Assembly: GCF_003473485.1 (NCBI RefSeq)
Contig: NC_053048.1
Span: 44,946,755-45,010,754 of the forward strand
Direction: 5' to 3'
Source: Medicago truncatula
Lineage: Eukaryota; Streptophyta; Magnoliopsida; Fabales; Fabaceae
Length of the DNA: 64,000 nucleotides
Under the pieces are notes generated by a model. That model was not told the origin of the DNA. It made no database searches and saw only the letters and a program-made list of their open reading frames with translations. The position numbers and the translations under genes are program-made. Below are positions 21,506 to 33,654 of the stretch, in pieces (position 1 is the stretch's first letter; every line of letters starts with the position of its first letter).

Positions 21506-24500
21506 AGGAGTGGATAACAGATAGTGGATGAATTTATAGTTGATTGTAAATAAGCTAATTAATAACAGATAATTTAACCGATTGAATTAGTAGTGTTTGA
21601 AAAATAAATGGTTGAACTAACCGATAAATATAAAATGGTATAAAATAATTTTTAATTCATATTTATTTTATTGCAATAAATTACCAATAAAATTGAGGAA
21701 GAAAAACTATAAACCGTAAACTCGAACGTAACTTATAGCAGCTTATCAAAAATATGATGTAAGCTAGTAAAAAAAGCTATAAATATGTGAGGAAAATTTT
21801 TGTCATATAAACTTATCGGTTATGTGTTATAAGTTCAAAAATTTGTCTTGTCAAACAAAGCTAATAATCAATGACAATTTTTTTATGAAGGAAAATTTAG
21901 AGAGGTTGATGTCTCATTCATTCCACTACAGGAAAACTTGAGAGTTCATCAAACATGAGATTTAAATTAATTAACCTAACTCCAAGAAGACTATATATGA
22001 CAAACAAAATTGTATATTGATTAATTATTTGTCATATTCAAAAATAGAAAACGATATAGAACAATATATAGTTTATCATGGATTCCTTGTTGCCCACGTT
22101 TTGTGTTATTGGCGATTTGTGTTGGGGCGAGAATAATCAAGTGATAATTTGAGGCAAACATTAATGGTACAATGAGAAAAAGACAAATACGACTTGTTGA
22201 GAGTTATAAACACCTTTATACAAATTTCATTGATTTATCCAAATTTAATATAATATAATTGATTAAACTGATTCAACTATATTGATTGAAGAACATTAAT
22301 TTGTTATTTCATAAATGTTAAGACCAAATTGTCCAATTCTTGCAACTTTTTGGATAAAAAATGGTGATTCCTCTATGTGTTTTAGGTTATGTCATCTCCA
22401 TGTTTCCATCTTTGAAGTGATGCATCGCTCACTTGTTAAACATCAACGTGAATGTCCATACTGCCTTTTTTGCGGCATGCTCAAGTCAATCCGTATGAAT
22501 AAAATGTTTCTTTTATGTTCGAATGAATTGGCAAATAAACTACATTTATTTATAAGAGATAAGTTGACGTCTTTGTGAACTTATGCAACTACATTTACTT
22601 GTTAGGAGATGAGAATTCACCTTGTGTGTTTAATCGGATCTCTATCGAGATTAGTGATTGCTAAACAGCGATGATTAATATTATTTTGTACTCCTATAAT
22701 ATGACTCACATAAGAAACAAGCATATATCATATTTTCGGTCTTGATTTTTTAATCATCTTGTAATTCTTTGATTGTCACTGTTGTGAATTCTTTAGTTAG
22801 TTAGCTCTCACAACCTGTAATGATAAACTTGTTTCCATTTTGTTACTTGTTCAGTTTGGATGTTTTCCTTTTCATGTGTTCTGCAAAATGCTAAAATCAT
22901 ATCCTCTTGTATGCAAGCAATGATGAAAAATAAATTCGCAAATTATGTTGTCTGCTGGAAACATGTGACGACCATAATTCTTTCATTAATAAAGGTTCAT
23001 TTGAATGTATTGAAAAAGTACAAGCACATCACATGTTAATAGTTTGTTAACATATCATGTAATTTGTTACAGAGAGAAGAATGGCTGCTCAGACTTCTCA
23101 ACCTACTTAGGCGTGACATAGAGAAAATAATGTTTGTTTGTACAACTAGCTAGCTAACTGAGCCTAGTGCAAGCTGCTTCTTGCCTATGTTTCCGCTAAT
23201 TGAAAATAAAAGTTGTTAATTATACTGTAATTAAAAATGTGTAAATGTGTAGCCTTTAAGTTTATACATAAATTTCAAGCAAGACGAGGTTCAGATGTTT
23301 CCATGTAGAGAAGATGGAAATATTATGATGTTGATGACTATACAAGCCTTTTTTCCGGTGTAAAGAGTATAAAATGACGAGGAAGTTTGCATGGTTATAA
23401 GACCTCTTGTCCTTTTAATATGTGGAGAGTTGTATCAACATGTACATGTAACATGACCTTTATTATTGTTGTTGTTGTTAGTGTTCAGACGAGTGTCCGT
23501 CCTTTTTATTTCGTTAACATGTATAAATTGTAAATTAAGGACTATATTTTCTTTTTAATAAATTAGTTAGATTTTGATTAAAGTATATGTATAAATGTTT
23601 GTGATTTCAAATTGTAACAACATCCTTATCTTTTTAAATTACACCAATAATATAACAAATACTCGTAATATATTTGGCAAAAAATATATACACATAATAT
23701 AAAATTTTATATTTTTTTATGACATCAACAATGTTGAGGTTGTTCCTATTTATACATTGATATATATAATATTTTTGAGGTTGTTCCTATTTTAATGGAA
23801 TATAACTATTATTTAATAATAACTTAAGTAATTTTTTAAAGTTTGTAAAAATAAAATTAATATTATAAAAAGGATAAATTAATAAATAAAATACTTTAAA
23901 TGAAGTGTAAAATTAGAAAGCGAAAAAGCCAACCCAAATCATATACTTTCTTTATATATAGTATAGATTTAAACAAATTTAACCATTGTCAAATTTTATT
24001 TAAATGTAAGCATTTCTTTATGGAGTACATCTTCAAGTTTCTAATATTTATGTAGGGGATTGATCTCTCTTAACTAAAACCTTTTTTTTTTTTTTTGAGA
24101 TTATTATTCAGCTACAATTTTTTATGAGATTATCTCCAAAAAAAAAATTAGTTTTTTAATAAATAATAGATACATCTTGTCATAAAAATAGATACATAAT
24201 TTAAATGTTATAGATGTTAGAATTTACAACCACTATGTCTAAAATATATAATATTCATCCTCACATAAGGAACATGATAAAGTCATATTTAATACATGAA
24301 AAAATGAGAGGGAACCATGTATTTGTAGTTGGTGTAATTTTTTATGATTGATATGCATGCCTTTAAAAATCATATTTAAAACTTGAGAGTGAGAAAGAAT
24401 CGATTGTGTATGTATGATTCATCTAATATTTAACACTAATTTTTTTAAAATTATAAATATATTAATTTTGTTTTTATCCTTTCTTTCACTAAAATTCATA

Positions 24501-24655
24501 ACACTTAAATATTTATTGATCCCTGATATTTAATTTAAACTATATTTGATGTGTTTTACTTACCTATAGACTGAATTTCATATTACTTGAGTTTGTTTTC
24601 CCTAAAAATGGGAGGAATAAGACCAAACTTTTTTTTTGGTCAAGAATAAGACAAA

Positions 24656-24659
<4 letters not shown>
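21506..24659. other. Intergenic, no gene recognised
   Basis: 3.1 kb of AT-rich DNA. The ORF at 22315-22578 has no domain I recognise. 21505-21870 has the look of a decayed MITE, with weak terminal similarity only. Confidence 0.4.

Positions 24660-24699
<40 letters not shown>
24660..24699. repeat. (AT)n microsatellite
   Basis: About 20 AT units without interruption. Confidence 0.9.
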
Positions 24700-24701
<2 letters not shown>

Positions 24702-25439
24702 ATTAAATAGTTGTTTAAGAGGTGCCACCTAAGTGGTAATAACTTGATTTTATAACCTCAAGCGGAGATATGATTCAAATCCCACTTAAGACATTTTTTT
24801 TTTGAAGTGCACTTGAGACAGTTGTTAAATAGTCATTAATCCCACCGTTGAATAATGAATAATAGTCCCTCCTTCTTTGTATTTTAAAAATAATAATGAC
24901 TAGTTAACGTAATAGACGAATTGAATAGTATAACACTACTATTAGATGTTTTTTAGTATTGAAAAGTTTAACCATTCTCTTATGATACCGTGAAATTATA
25001 TTTCAAACATCTTGATAATGATCTATAATATGATAGCATTAGTGTTTTTCATGCTGAAAATTTGTTTGAAGAATTAAAATCATTATACATATTGTAACAG
25101 TTAAAGCAAAATCAAGCTTTATATATGATATTGAGATGTTTTAAGTTATTTAAGTAATTTTCTAATACATGCATAATTTATAAAATAATATTAACAATCC
25201 CGATTACCATCACCATCACACCTACTTGATCAAAGACATTTTCAAATCGAAATTATAAAAATTTGTTTTGCAATATACTATGTAACATTAAATATTATAG
25301 TCTTGATTTGATTTCTAGTAAAATTATTTTTTAAAGAACATTGATTATATACAGATTGTTATTAGTTTGGTAATAAAAAGTGCATGGAGTAAACAATTCT
25401 AACAATATGATTGTTAGGACATTGTTCTTTTAGTTTGTT
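24700..25439. other. Intergenic, possible SINE relic at its start
   Basis: 24717-24790 contains CACCTAAGTGG and GATTCAAATCCC, which resemble A- and B-box remnants of a tRNA-derived SINE, but no borders are visible. Nothing else is recognised. Confidence 0.3.
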
Positions 25440-25790
25440 CATAACATTAAAAGTCTCGAAGTGTTGAGGAGTTCGGGGAAGTCGGGTGTAACAACGAGTC
25501 AATGTTTCAAGACGATAAGAGAGGATGAAACCACATCTTCATCCAAAACCTTAAGACGTTATGTATACGTGTCACATATCTTATATAGCCAATATTTTAC
25601 CATATTCATAGGTAATGTGAGGCTTAACACTCGCACTTGAAATCCAACAATCTCCCCCTTAAATGTTAGTTCTCACGTCCTATAACCAGATCGAACACAT
25701 GATCCAGCTTCCATTCTCTCACCAAATCGATCGAAAGCTTTGATACCGCTGATTGGGGTGTGGGAAAGTCGAGAGCAACAACGGACCAAT
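25440..25790. repeat. Dispersed repeat, possibly part of an LTR-type sequence
   Basis: The landmarks AATCCAACAATCTCCCCCTT and TTTGATACCGCTGATTGGGG resemble a high-copy legume repeat I know only by its look. No paired terminal repeat or primer-binding site is visible inside the window, so the class is uncertain. Confidence 0.35.
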
Positions 25791-26397
25791 AAAAAAGAAA
25801 TAAAAAAAAAAAAGTATAAAACTTACACATGAGATAAAAAAATTAAATTGTTTCCCTACTTTGCCAATGATTTCACACCGTGCACAATTAAACTTGTTAA
25901 GAGTTTGTATTTGATGAAACAAAGTCTAAAAATAAATTTACAAGTGTGAGACATGTTTACATTCATTCAATTTTTATGTTGCCAAGAAAGGCAACAACTT
26001 GAATATTTGAGGAAGCTACACTTGCTGGATGAAATAGGTCCTTATAATATAAACATCTGTATCCTCAAATTCAAATTACTTGCAAATCATTCCTCATTGT
26101 GAATTTTGAAATTTTTATGCATGATTGTATGGTAGACTACAAATGTAAAATTCTAATACTCAAATTTCTATTAAATTTAACAAATCGTCTTGCTCTATCC
26201 TCACATTTAAATTTTCCACTCATTTGGAATTTTCAATTTTCTATTAACATAATGAAACTTGGTATAAAGTACTAATTTACTTTCATAAATATGACAAGCT
26301 CCGTTCTAGCCAACCATACCAAACTGTAAAACTAACACAGAAGAAACTAACATAAGACTCTTCCACTTGAAAAATCAAGGTAGTTGAACTCCTTTAT

Positions 26398-26404
26398 TAT
26401 ATAT
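26398..26404 (+). promoter_or_regulatory. TATA box of LTPG copy 2
   Basis: TATATAT, 99 bp upstream of the ATG at 26503. Confidence 0.5.
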
Positions 26405-26502
26405 TCAAATCTACCACTTCTCTTCTCCAAAATAATATTGAACCATTGCACTATAATAATCATCCCTTACCTTAATTTAATCAAAACATAAACCTAGTAC
26501 TC

Positions 26503-28440
26503 ATGAAACCACTCAATTGTTTTCAAATGACATTAATACTAGCAGCCCTTATAATCTCCTCAATAAATTTAGTTAATGGTCAAATTACTTCATCATGCAC
26601 ATCCTCTATGATTAGCAGCACATTCACTCCATGTGCTAACATCATAACAGGAAGCACTAATAATGGTTTAGTACCATCAACTACTTGTTGTGATTCATTA
26701 AGGTCTTTGATGAGCACAAATATGGATTGTGCTTGCCTTATGATGTCTTCCAATGCTCAAATTTTTCAACTACCTATTAACCAAGTTCTTGCAATATCTC
26801 TTTCACAAGCATGTAATATTAATGGAGCTTCTGTTCAGTGCAAAGGTGCAAATTCTATTTATTTTACATTGCATCTAATTTTAAATACTTGTACGTTTTG
26901 ACAAACTTTAATGTCCCACATTCTTTTTCTAATAAAATAGTGAATTTCTAAGTGTTTTTTTTTTTTTCCTAAGTGTTTTTTATACATATGTTAAAGATTT
27001 TCTATGTATATATTGTGTGACTTCTCATTTATCATCTCTTATTTTAGCCGCATGATGTTCTTGTTTATTTTTGTTGATCATGATAAAAATCAAGTTGTAC
27101 AATTGGTTGTTGTGTTGGTCACCTTTTTATTTTTTTCGTTTTTTATTCATGACATATATATGAGAAAGAGCTCACAAATTACCAAAGGGATTGTTAGTTA
27201 CCCACACACAAGATTTTTTAGCATGTTCAGTACATTTTTTATGTCTATTTTAAATTGTTTATTTATTTCTAAAAAGTAATTAATTTATGAGAAATTGTGT
27301 TGATTTGTTGAAACGGCATGTTTTGGCAGGCCCAACAGGTATTGGATCAAACAGCCCAACTCTCCCTTCAAGTGCTCCAACTCCCTTAAGTCCTCAAGGT
27401 AGTTTAAAACATTAAGATTTTCTTCTCGCACACCCTACAATATTTCAGATTTTATAATTCAAATAGTGTAAAAACACGTTAAAACATTCTACAACATTTC
27501 AGATTTCATGATCCGAAACAGGTGGAAGGGTGGGAAAAGAAACTCAAACATTTAATATTGTGCTTAGAATTTTTAAAAATATTGGGCTGAGTTTCAAGGT
27601 GCAATACAATTGGAGAAAAAGAGACAAAGCAAATGATTCTTTTCAGCTAAAAATATGAAGAAAAATATAGATGATTCATGATTGTTACCAAAAGCTGATT
27701 GATTTTTAGACTATTTTAGTTTTTATGGTATTAATTTACTCATTGACTTGTTTCTTGTTATATAAATGATGCAAGGAAATCCTTGATAAGTTTTAATGTT
27801 TTAGAGATTAATTGTGTTTGTTTTTTTACAAAAGGAGAGATTAATTGTTATTATGCACATAGTATAAAACTTTTGTATATATAAATCAAATCACAATATA
27901 ATATTACTATGTTATGTTATTTTTCAAAACATCCCTATAAATATGCATAGAAAATAAATCCCAAGTTTTAAAGTATACACCATGTAATATTTTTTTGAAA
28001 GAAAAAAAAAACAGTATAACTTTTAAAAAGTTTCAAAGCTGAAATGAAATTGTTTTCTTAACTGACTACCTTTGACCTCCACTAGATATTCTCAAATCAC
28101 TTTCTTATAGTATATAAAATTATAGTCTTTTTATACTAAGTCAAAAAATTTCAAATAATAAACTCTTGTAGATTAAAAGTTAATCTAACATGCCTTTGGA
28201 ACAGATTCAAAAACTTTGGATGTTAATAACGCACACATATATGAGAATCTGCAATTGGCAGAGGCATTGGTACCATCATCAGCACCAATGGAAGCTGCAG
28301 AAGCACCCACTGAAGCATCAAGAATTATACCAGTTTTGACTTCTCTTCCTTCAGCGTCTCCTCCGTCTTATTATTCCTTCTCACCTTCTGCATTATTCAA
28401 AATCATAGCAATTGTAATGGTTTCTGGCATCATCCATTAA
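26503..28440 (+). CDS. GPI-anchored non-specific lipid-transfer protein (LTPG), copy 2
   Basis: Three coding exons: 26503-26845, 27330-27398 and 28205-28440 (343+69+236 bp, 215 aa). Donors AAAG|GTGC and CAAG|GTAG, acceptors GGCAG| and AACAG|, both introns phase 1. Residues 1-26 are a signal peptide. The eight-cysteine motif is C32, C44, C62-C63, C76-x-C78, C104, C113. Exon 2 encodes a Pro/Ser linker. Exon 3 adds a longer Ala/Pro/Ser linker than in copy 1 and a hydrophobic end (ALFKIIAIVMVSGII) fitting a GPI signal. Expected at the outer face of the plasma membrane as a lipid carrier (family knowledge). It shares exon layout and phases with copy 1 but little sequence outside the cysteine frame, so the duplication would be old. 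Confidence 0.9.
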
Positions 28441-28738
28441 ACTGTTGATGTGCATCAGCATTCATAGATGCTCATAGGAATTTATGCCTGCAACTGGTTG
28501 CTTTTTGTATTAGTTTTTGTATGCCTTCCGAGTTCTGATTATACACTCATACACTTTAATAATGGTTATATATGGACCGGTTACAGTTCAGTGAATTTTA
28601 TTAATGTTTTAGCATAAGCATGATCTTGGCAGAAGATGATATAATTAACTTTACAGGCTTGGTAATTTAATAAGCTCACGTTCAAAAGATGTCAAAAACT
28701 TTGTAAAATGCTAAAAACTATGAAACATTTTTTTCGCG

Positions 28739-28982
28739 GGAAAGTCACCATGACTTTAGTGTATTTTATCAAAGAGAAAGGTGAAAGGGAAATGATACAT
28801 AAGATAAGGAGAGTAATATAGGAGAAACTGGGATAAACGCATGGTGTCTTTTTCGCCTTAAAGATAGGCAATCTGGATCTGTAAATAGACGGCTAGGGAT
28901 CCAGACCTTAAGACCGAAAAACATATCTTTACCTCCTATATTACTCTCACATTAAATACACTAAATTCATGGTGACTTTTCC
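28739..28982. mobile_element. MITE with about 28-bp terminal inverted repeats
   Basis: The left end GGAAAGTCACCATGACTTTA is matched by the complement of the right end (ATTCATGGTGACTTTTCC). An inner pair, GAGAGTAATATAGGAG / CTCCTATATTACTCTC, extends the hairpin. About 245 bp, 300 bp downstream of LTPG copy 2. Confidence 0.75.
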
Positions 28983-30076
28983 ACCAAAGGTAGGCGAACC
29001 ATTTTCATCTATCTATTTGTCCAATGGATCGAATTCAAACAACCAAATATAAAAGCTTTTGTAACACTAAAAACTTTACATAACATTTCTTACAAACCAT
29101 AATAACTGTCATAATTCGATTTTGTCCACTTTAATTTAAATTTAATTTTTGGGTTCATGTCTATAATAACCCATATTTCCTTTGATCCCAATTTCAAAAG
29201 TAAAAGAAGAAGGAAAAGAATGTCGCATAACCTTTGCACCAAATACTATAAAATGGAAGAGAACAACAAAACATAGACTGCACTCACTTACTTTACAATC
29301 TTATCATCTCAATTTTCTCTTCCCATTAGTCTTTTTTCCATTTTTGTTCCAAACATTACAGATTCATCAACCACTACTGCATATGGCAGCGGTGTATTTT
29401 TGCATGTGAGAGTGGTGGCTGTGAAACCTGTAACACCAAATCCTTAACTCTCAGCCATTATCCTACCCTCGATAAGATTGTGAGCTGCAGATATTCATAC
29501 TCAACAGGCGTTAACAAATCCATAAACTCTGCAGCTGCAACATTGAAACATGGACAAGTTTTAACACACTAAGAAAGAAAAAATTATAATTACAGAGAAA
29601 CTGAGAAAATGAAAGTGGACAAACCACAAACCTTCTTAGGGACTTCGAAGGTAACAGAATGTCTCGACTCGATCACCATTGCGGCTAACATCCCTCATAG
29701 CATTCCATACCTACAAGTGAAAAGGTCCCAAATCAAGGACAAGTATAAGACTTGCATGATATCTCAAATCCATTACTGTCAAGAAATTTCTGAAAAACTT
29801 ATTCCATTAACTTGTGCAAGCACAATTCAAAAGTCAAGAATTTAAAAATGGATTTCATGGTCTGTAAAGTAGAGTTCGAATTACGGATAATTAATTGCAA
29901 AGTAGAATTTGAATTTTTCAGAAGCCAAACTCAAAGCAAAATACAAAATATTGATGGAATTTATGTTTTTGATGAGGTGGATTACCTTGTCTGGCACAGT
30001 TTGATGTATCAGTCGAAATTCCCTCAATTAGTCAGAGTTGATATCAGGGAAAGAAAACTACATTCACATGTAAACA
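28983..30076. other. Intergenic and 3' flank of the 5-phosphatase gene
   Basis: No gene is recognised. The part next to 30077 should contain the 3' UTR and polyadenylation site of the minus-strand 5-phosphatase. Confidence 0.4.
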
Positions 30077-33000
30077 TCAATAGAAATGGAAGTTGTAACC
30101 GTGTGAATGTGGCAATAACTCTTCTATTTCAATCCTGGAACTGGAGCAAGTAGAACCTTTCTTTATTTGGTTACTGTTAATAGACTCAACTTCTGCCAAG
30201 AATATGCTACAAACCGGTCTATGATCAGAGAATCTTGACTCGCCGCGAACATAAGATAATTGTTGTAGGCCACTTCCATACCACAAGATACGATCACACC
30301 TTCATGAATAGAGATTTTGACTAGATTAGAACTATATAAATAACAACATTGTTTCAAAATCCTTTCAAAATAACAGCATTTGCCACTTCGCCAAGAAAGA
30401 AGAGTACCATGCTGGAGTTCTTCTCTTTTGTTTTGAGCGTCTATCATCACCTGCATAACTATCTGAATTGTTTGAATACTTATATGTAGGAGGAAAATAT
30501 ATTTTCCCTTCACTCCATCCGGTAAAGACACGGCCTTGCCGTTTCTCTATACACAGCTGAAAGAAAAAACTATCACATGGTCAGGTACTATATGAGAAAG
30601 AAACATCACAGTTACTTGGGGGGAAAACTAACATGCCTGGTCATTCTTTAACAAAGTCTTCCAATCATGCATTTCAACAAGAGCTTTTGCTCCACGGTAA
30701 GAAAGTGCTATCCGGTAATTTAAATCCCCCAGCCAAATTATTCGGCTACACCAAATAAACCATAAGTTTAGTTCTTGAAAATTAGGATTCAGTTGTGATA
30801 TTCATTAAGATTCTCAATTTCCTAGTATCAGATATACAATACTCCCCCACTGTCTTAAATATAAGCAAAAAGGTATATGTATTTAGACTACATGCACCTA
30901 CATTTTTACTTATATTTAAGACCGGAGACAACATAGATTAGGAGTAGAGATAGATCAAGGGCATACTCATGTTCCAGAATTGTCTGAGGAGAATTTGCAT
31001 CGGTTGTGTCAAGGATATGAGGAAACCTTGTCTTTCTGAGAATCTCCATTACATCTGAATTTCTCCTAAGCTCGTCACCATCCCTTTGTCCGGAAGTCAA
31101 ATGACTACAGACGAAGCAAAAACTCGTTTGGCGCAATGACATACTAATTGATATTGAACCCTGCAGAAATCCAAGAAAATGAGATTGTCTCTTTCAAGCC
31201 TAGTACATTATAAACTCTACTGTTAAAATAAATTAGCAAATGTACCTTGTTTCCAAGATATCCCATCAATCCTCTTCCAACACAAGACACTTTCATGTTA
31301 TGAACGTCATCTCTGATATCACTTTTCACCCAAACTGTTAGAAATACCCCTACCATTTGCTTACTAGCAACCAAACAGTATCTCGAGTTTCCTCTCGGTC
31401 TGTCACTGTCGTCGGTAGGAAAACAATCACTATAAGAAATTGGCGAATAATCTGTTGGGGAGTCACCAGCTCCATTTTCATCATCCGAGGAACCCCATCG
31501 ACAATTGGTGTCATAGTCACTTTTCCTGTGACCAGATATCATTCTATCACAGACACTGAGACGACGACCAAGGCCAGTTTGTGGGAGTGACATCTCATTA
31601 TCCATTCTCATACTACGACTCATGGCTTGGAAGGACTTCCGATGGAAGAAAGAGGTTGCCTTCTGCCTCATTGATCCCTCGAAATCAGCATCTAACTCTA
31701 CAATAGGAGCAGGGATTGGAGAAGGAGTGTTGTATCCACCACTTGTTCCCGGAAGGTTGTTCAGTGTCTTCCTTATAAGGGCTAGCCATTTTTTTGCAGG
31801 ACCATTGTCTTCTGTTCCCAAAACATTAACGGCGTTGAGAGGCACAATTTCTTGAAACCTGAGTCCAAGAAAATGCAAAAATATAATGATGAATTCTAAA
31901 CTTTTTTTCCTAACTAAAGAATATGATGGCACTTTATATAATCCCTAAATTACCCAAGAACATAGATATCAGCATGTGGAGAAATGTGAAGCCAATCTTC
32001 CAGACTTAAATAACTTGGAGGTGATTTCCCGGCCACGTTCCAAGTGGCAACGAATATTCTGTATTCAAAAGGAAAAATAAATAAATCAAGAGAATAAAAT
32101 TCTTAAATTTCACTGCAATGGCAACAAACATGATAATTAAGTACATGAAGCATACCTATAATTACATACATCTGTAACCTGAGCTTCACCAAGGTAACTC
32201 TTACCTCTTTGCATTCTATCTATGTACGTTCTGCTTGATCTCTCTATGTATTCAGAATTAATTATTTGATATTAGTAGGAGAAGGAGACCAAACAAATAG
32301 GGAAAAATTTTAAAAAAAAAAAGCAGAATATGAAAAAACAATAGATTTCTAAAATTTCTGCAAATATGTTTGGTTCTGCGGTGAGAAATATAAATTTTGA
32401 GTAAATTGATTATGACTAAAATTGAGTTGAAGGTAAAGTAATTTGTGTTCGGACACATTCATGTAAAAGTGAGTTGACCAATAAATTTGAGTGTAAAAAT
32501 CAATTCTAGAATTAGAAGCTACAATTTCTAGCTTCAAGTAGAATCAATTCTACTTTATAGGAACCAAACATGTTAAAATCAATTCTACATCTCTAGAATC
32601 AATTTTGGCTCCTCCAAAAGTGGAACCAAACAAAAATGAGGTCTAAAGTTCTTTGCCACTGTCAAGTTAGGGGTTTGGGAATGTTATAGTGTTAAGAAAA
32701 TTGAACCTGTTATGCTTTTTTTGATAGAACATGCCTCCATCTTTGAGTAATTGCTCCCATACTCTTCATCAACAACTTAAAAAGGAAAAACCAAAAATTT
32801 AATCACTTTCCAAGGTTAATATACTAAATTACTATACTATTCAATCAAACACAACTACAAAATAAACAAACTTAATTTTGACACAAAAGGGTTGAAAGTT
32901 GAAACCACTGAAGCAGAAAAAAACAAAAGACAGATCCCAAAATAGAAAATAAAAATATCTTATTTTTTTGACAATATTTGAAATCCAATAACCTCAAATA

Positions 33001-33241
33001 ACATAAAAAATGATGAGAGAAAACTGACCTTGACAAATGACATCATCTGCTTGAAAGTCTTGAGATTTGGTCTTGATATTGAACCATTTTTTGACCAATG
33101 TTTTTGGCCATGAAAGCTTCAACAAAAAACAAGACAAGCTAAGTAATTCCAATTCCATTATACAACAAAACATAAAGTGAAATAGCTAGAGTTGGCATTT
33201 GTCAAAACCTTGGTGGTTTTCTTCAAGTTTTCATCTCTCAT
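30077..33241 (-). CDS. Type I inositol-polyphosphate 5-phosphatase (CVP2/CVL1-like)
   Basis: Ten coding exons: 33241-33209, 33116-33029, 32775-32707, 32243-32156, 32058-31954, 31858-31246, 31160-30967, 30745-30637, 30556-30408 and 30299-30077. They sum to 1671 bp (556 aa) with all phases consistent. The N-terminus reads [11 protein letters not shown] then [15 protein letters not shown]. The catalytic domain begins at [24 protein letters not shown] is present, then a Ser-rich insert, and [17 protein letters not shown]. The two signature motifs are intact: WLGDLNYR (residues 401-408) and PAWCDRIL (481-488, split by an intron). The last residues are [16 protein letters not shown]. The family removes the 5-phosphate from inositol phosphates and phosphoinositides; CVP2/CVL1 act in vein patterning in Arabidopsis. 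I cannot say which of the two this is. Intron 8 has a GC donor. Introns 3 and 7 contain MITEs. No lesion seen. Confidence 0.93.
30841..30944. mobile_element. Stowaway-like MITE in 5-phosphatase intron 7
   Basis: The left end CTCCCCCACTGTCTTAAATA followed by TAAGC is mirrored by ACTTATATTTAAGAC with a decayed right end (GGAG). It is flanked by TA. It relates to the Stowaway at 37067-37395. Confidence 0.6.
32367..32634. mobile_element. MITE in 5-phosphatase intron 3
   Basis: The ends TGTTTGGTTCTGCGG and GTGGAACCAAACA are inverted repeats. The body repeats TCAATTCTA / TAGAATTGA blocks on both strands, as in a common legume MITE type. It fills more than half of the intron (32244-32706). Confidence 0.6.
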
Positions 33242-33583
33242 TGTTGAGAAAACTTCATATATGAAACTATTATTACTAATATCTTAGAAGCACAACACAA
33301 CAATGTTGATGACAGCCCAGTTGGTTATTGCACCTTTTCTTTCAGTTTGAAACTTTGAGGATATAGAGGGTGAAGTAATGAAGAAGAGCACGTGAGAGAG
33401 AGAGATTATTGGAAAAAAACCTCGTTGTGAGTAAAAAAAAAAGACTAAAGAGTACAGCAAGAATGCAAAGCAGCGAATTTGAAAGGGGGAATAAAGTGCA
33501 GGCAGGGAGGTGAGGTGAGGTAAGGTTCGCTCTCTATCGAGGTCGAGGCCTTTATCTGCAATTTCTAATACTTAATAATCCAC

Positions 33584-33585
<2 letters not shown>

Positions 33586-33650
<65 letters not shown>
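33586..33650. repeat. (GA)n microsatellite upstream of the 5-phosphatase
   Basis: About 32 GA units. On the coding (minus) strand this is a CT run 345 bp before the ATG, in the expected promoter or 5'-UTR zone, where CT/GA runs are common in plants. Confidence 0.95.

Positions 33651-33654
<4 letters not shown>

Noticed and set aside
25440..25790. Full LTR retrotransposon or solo LTR with defined borders
   Set aside because: The sequence looks like a known kind of legume repeat, but I see no paired LTR, TG...CA borders or target duplication, so I kept it only as a low-confidence repeat.
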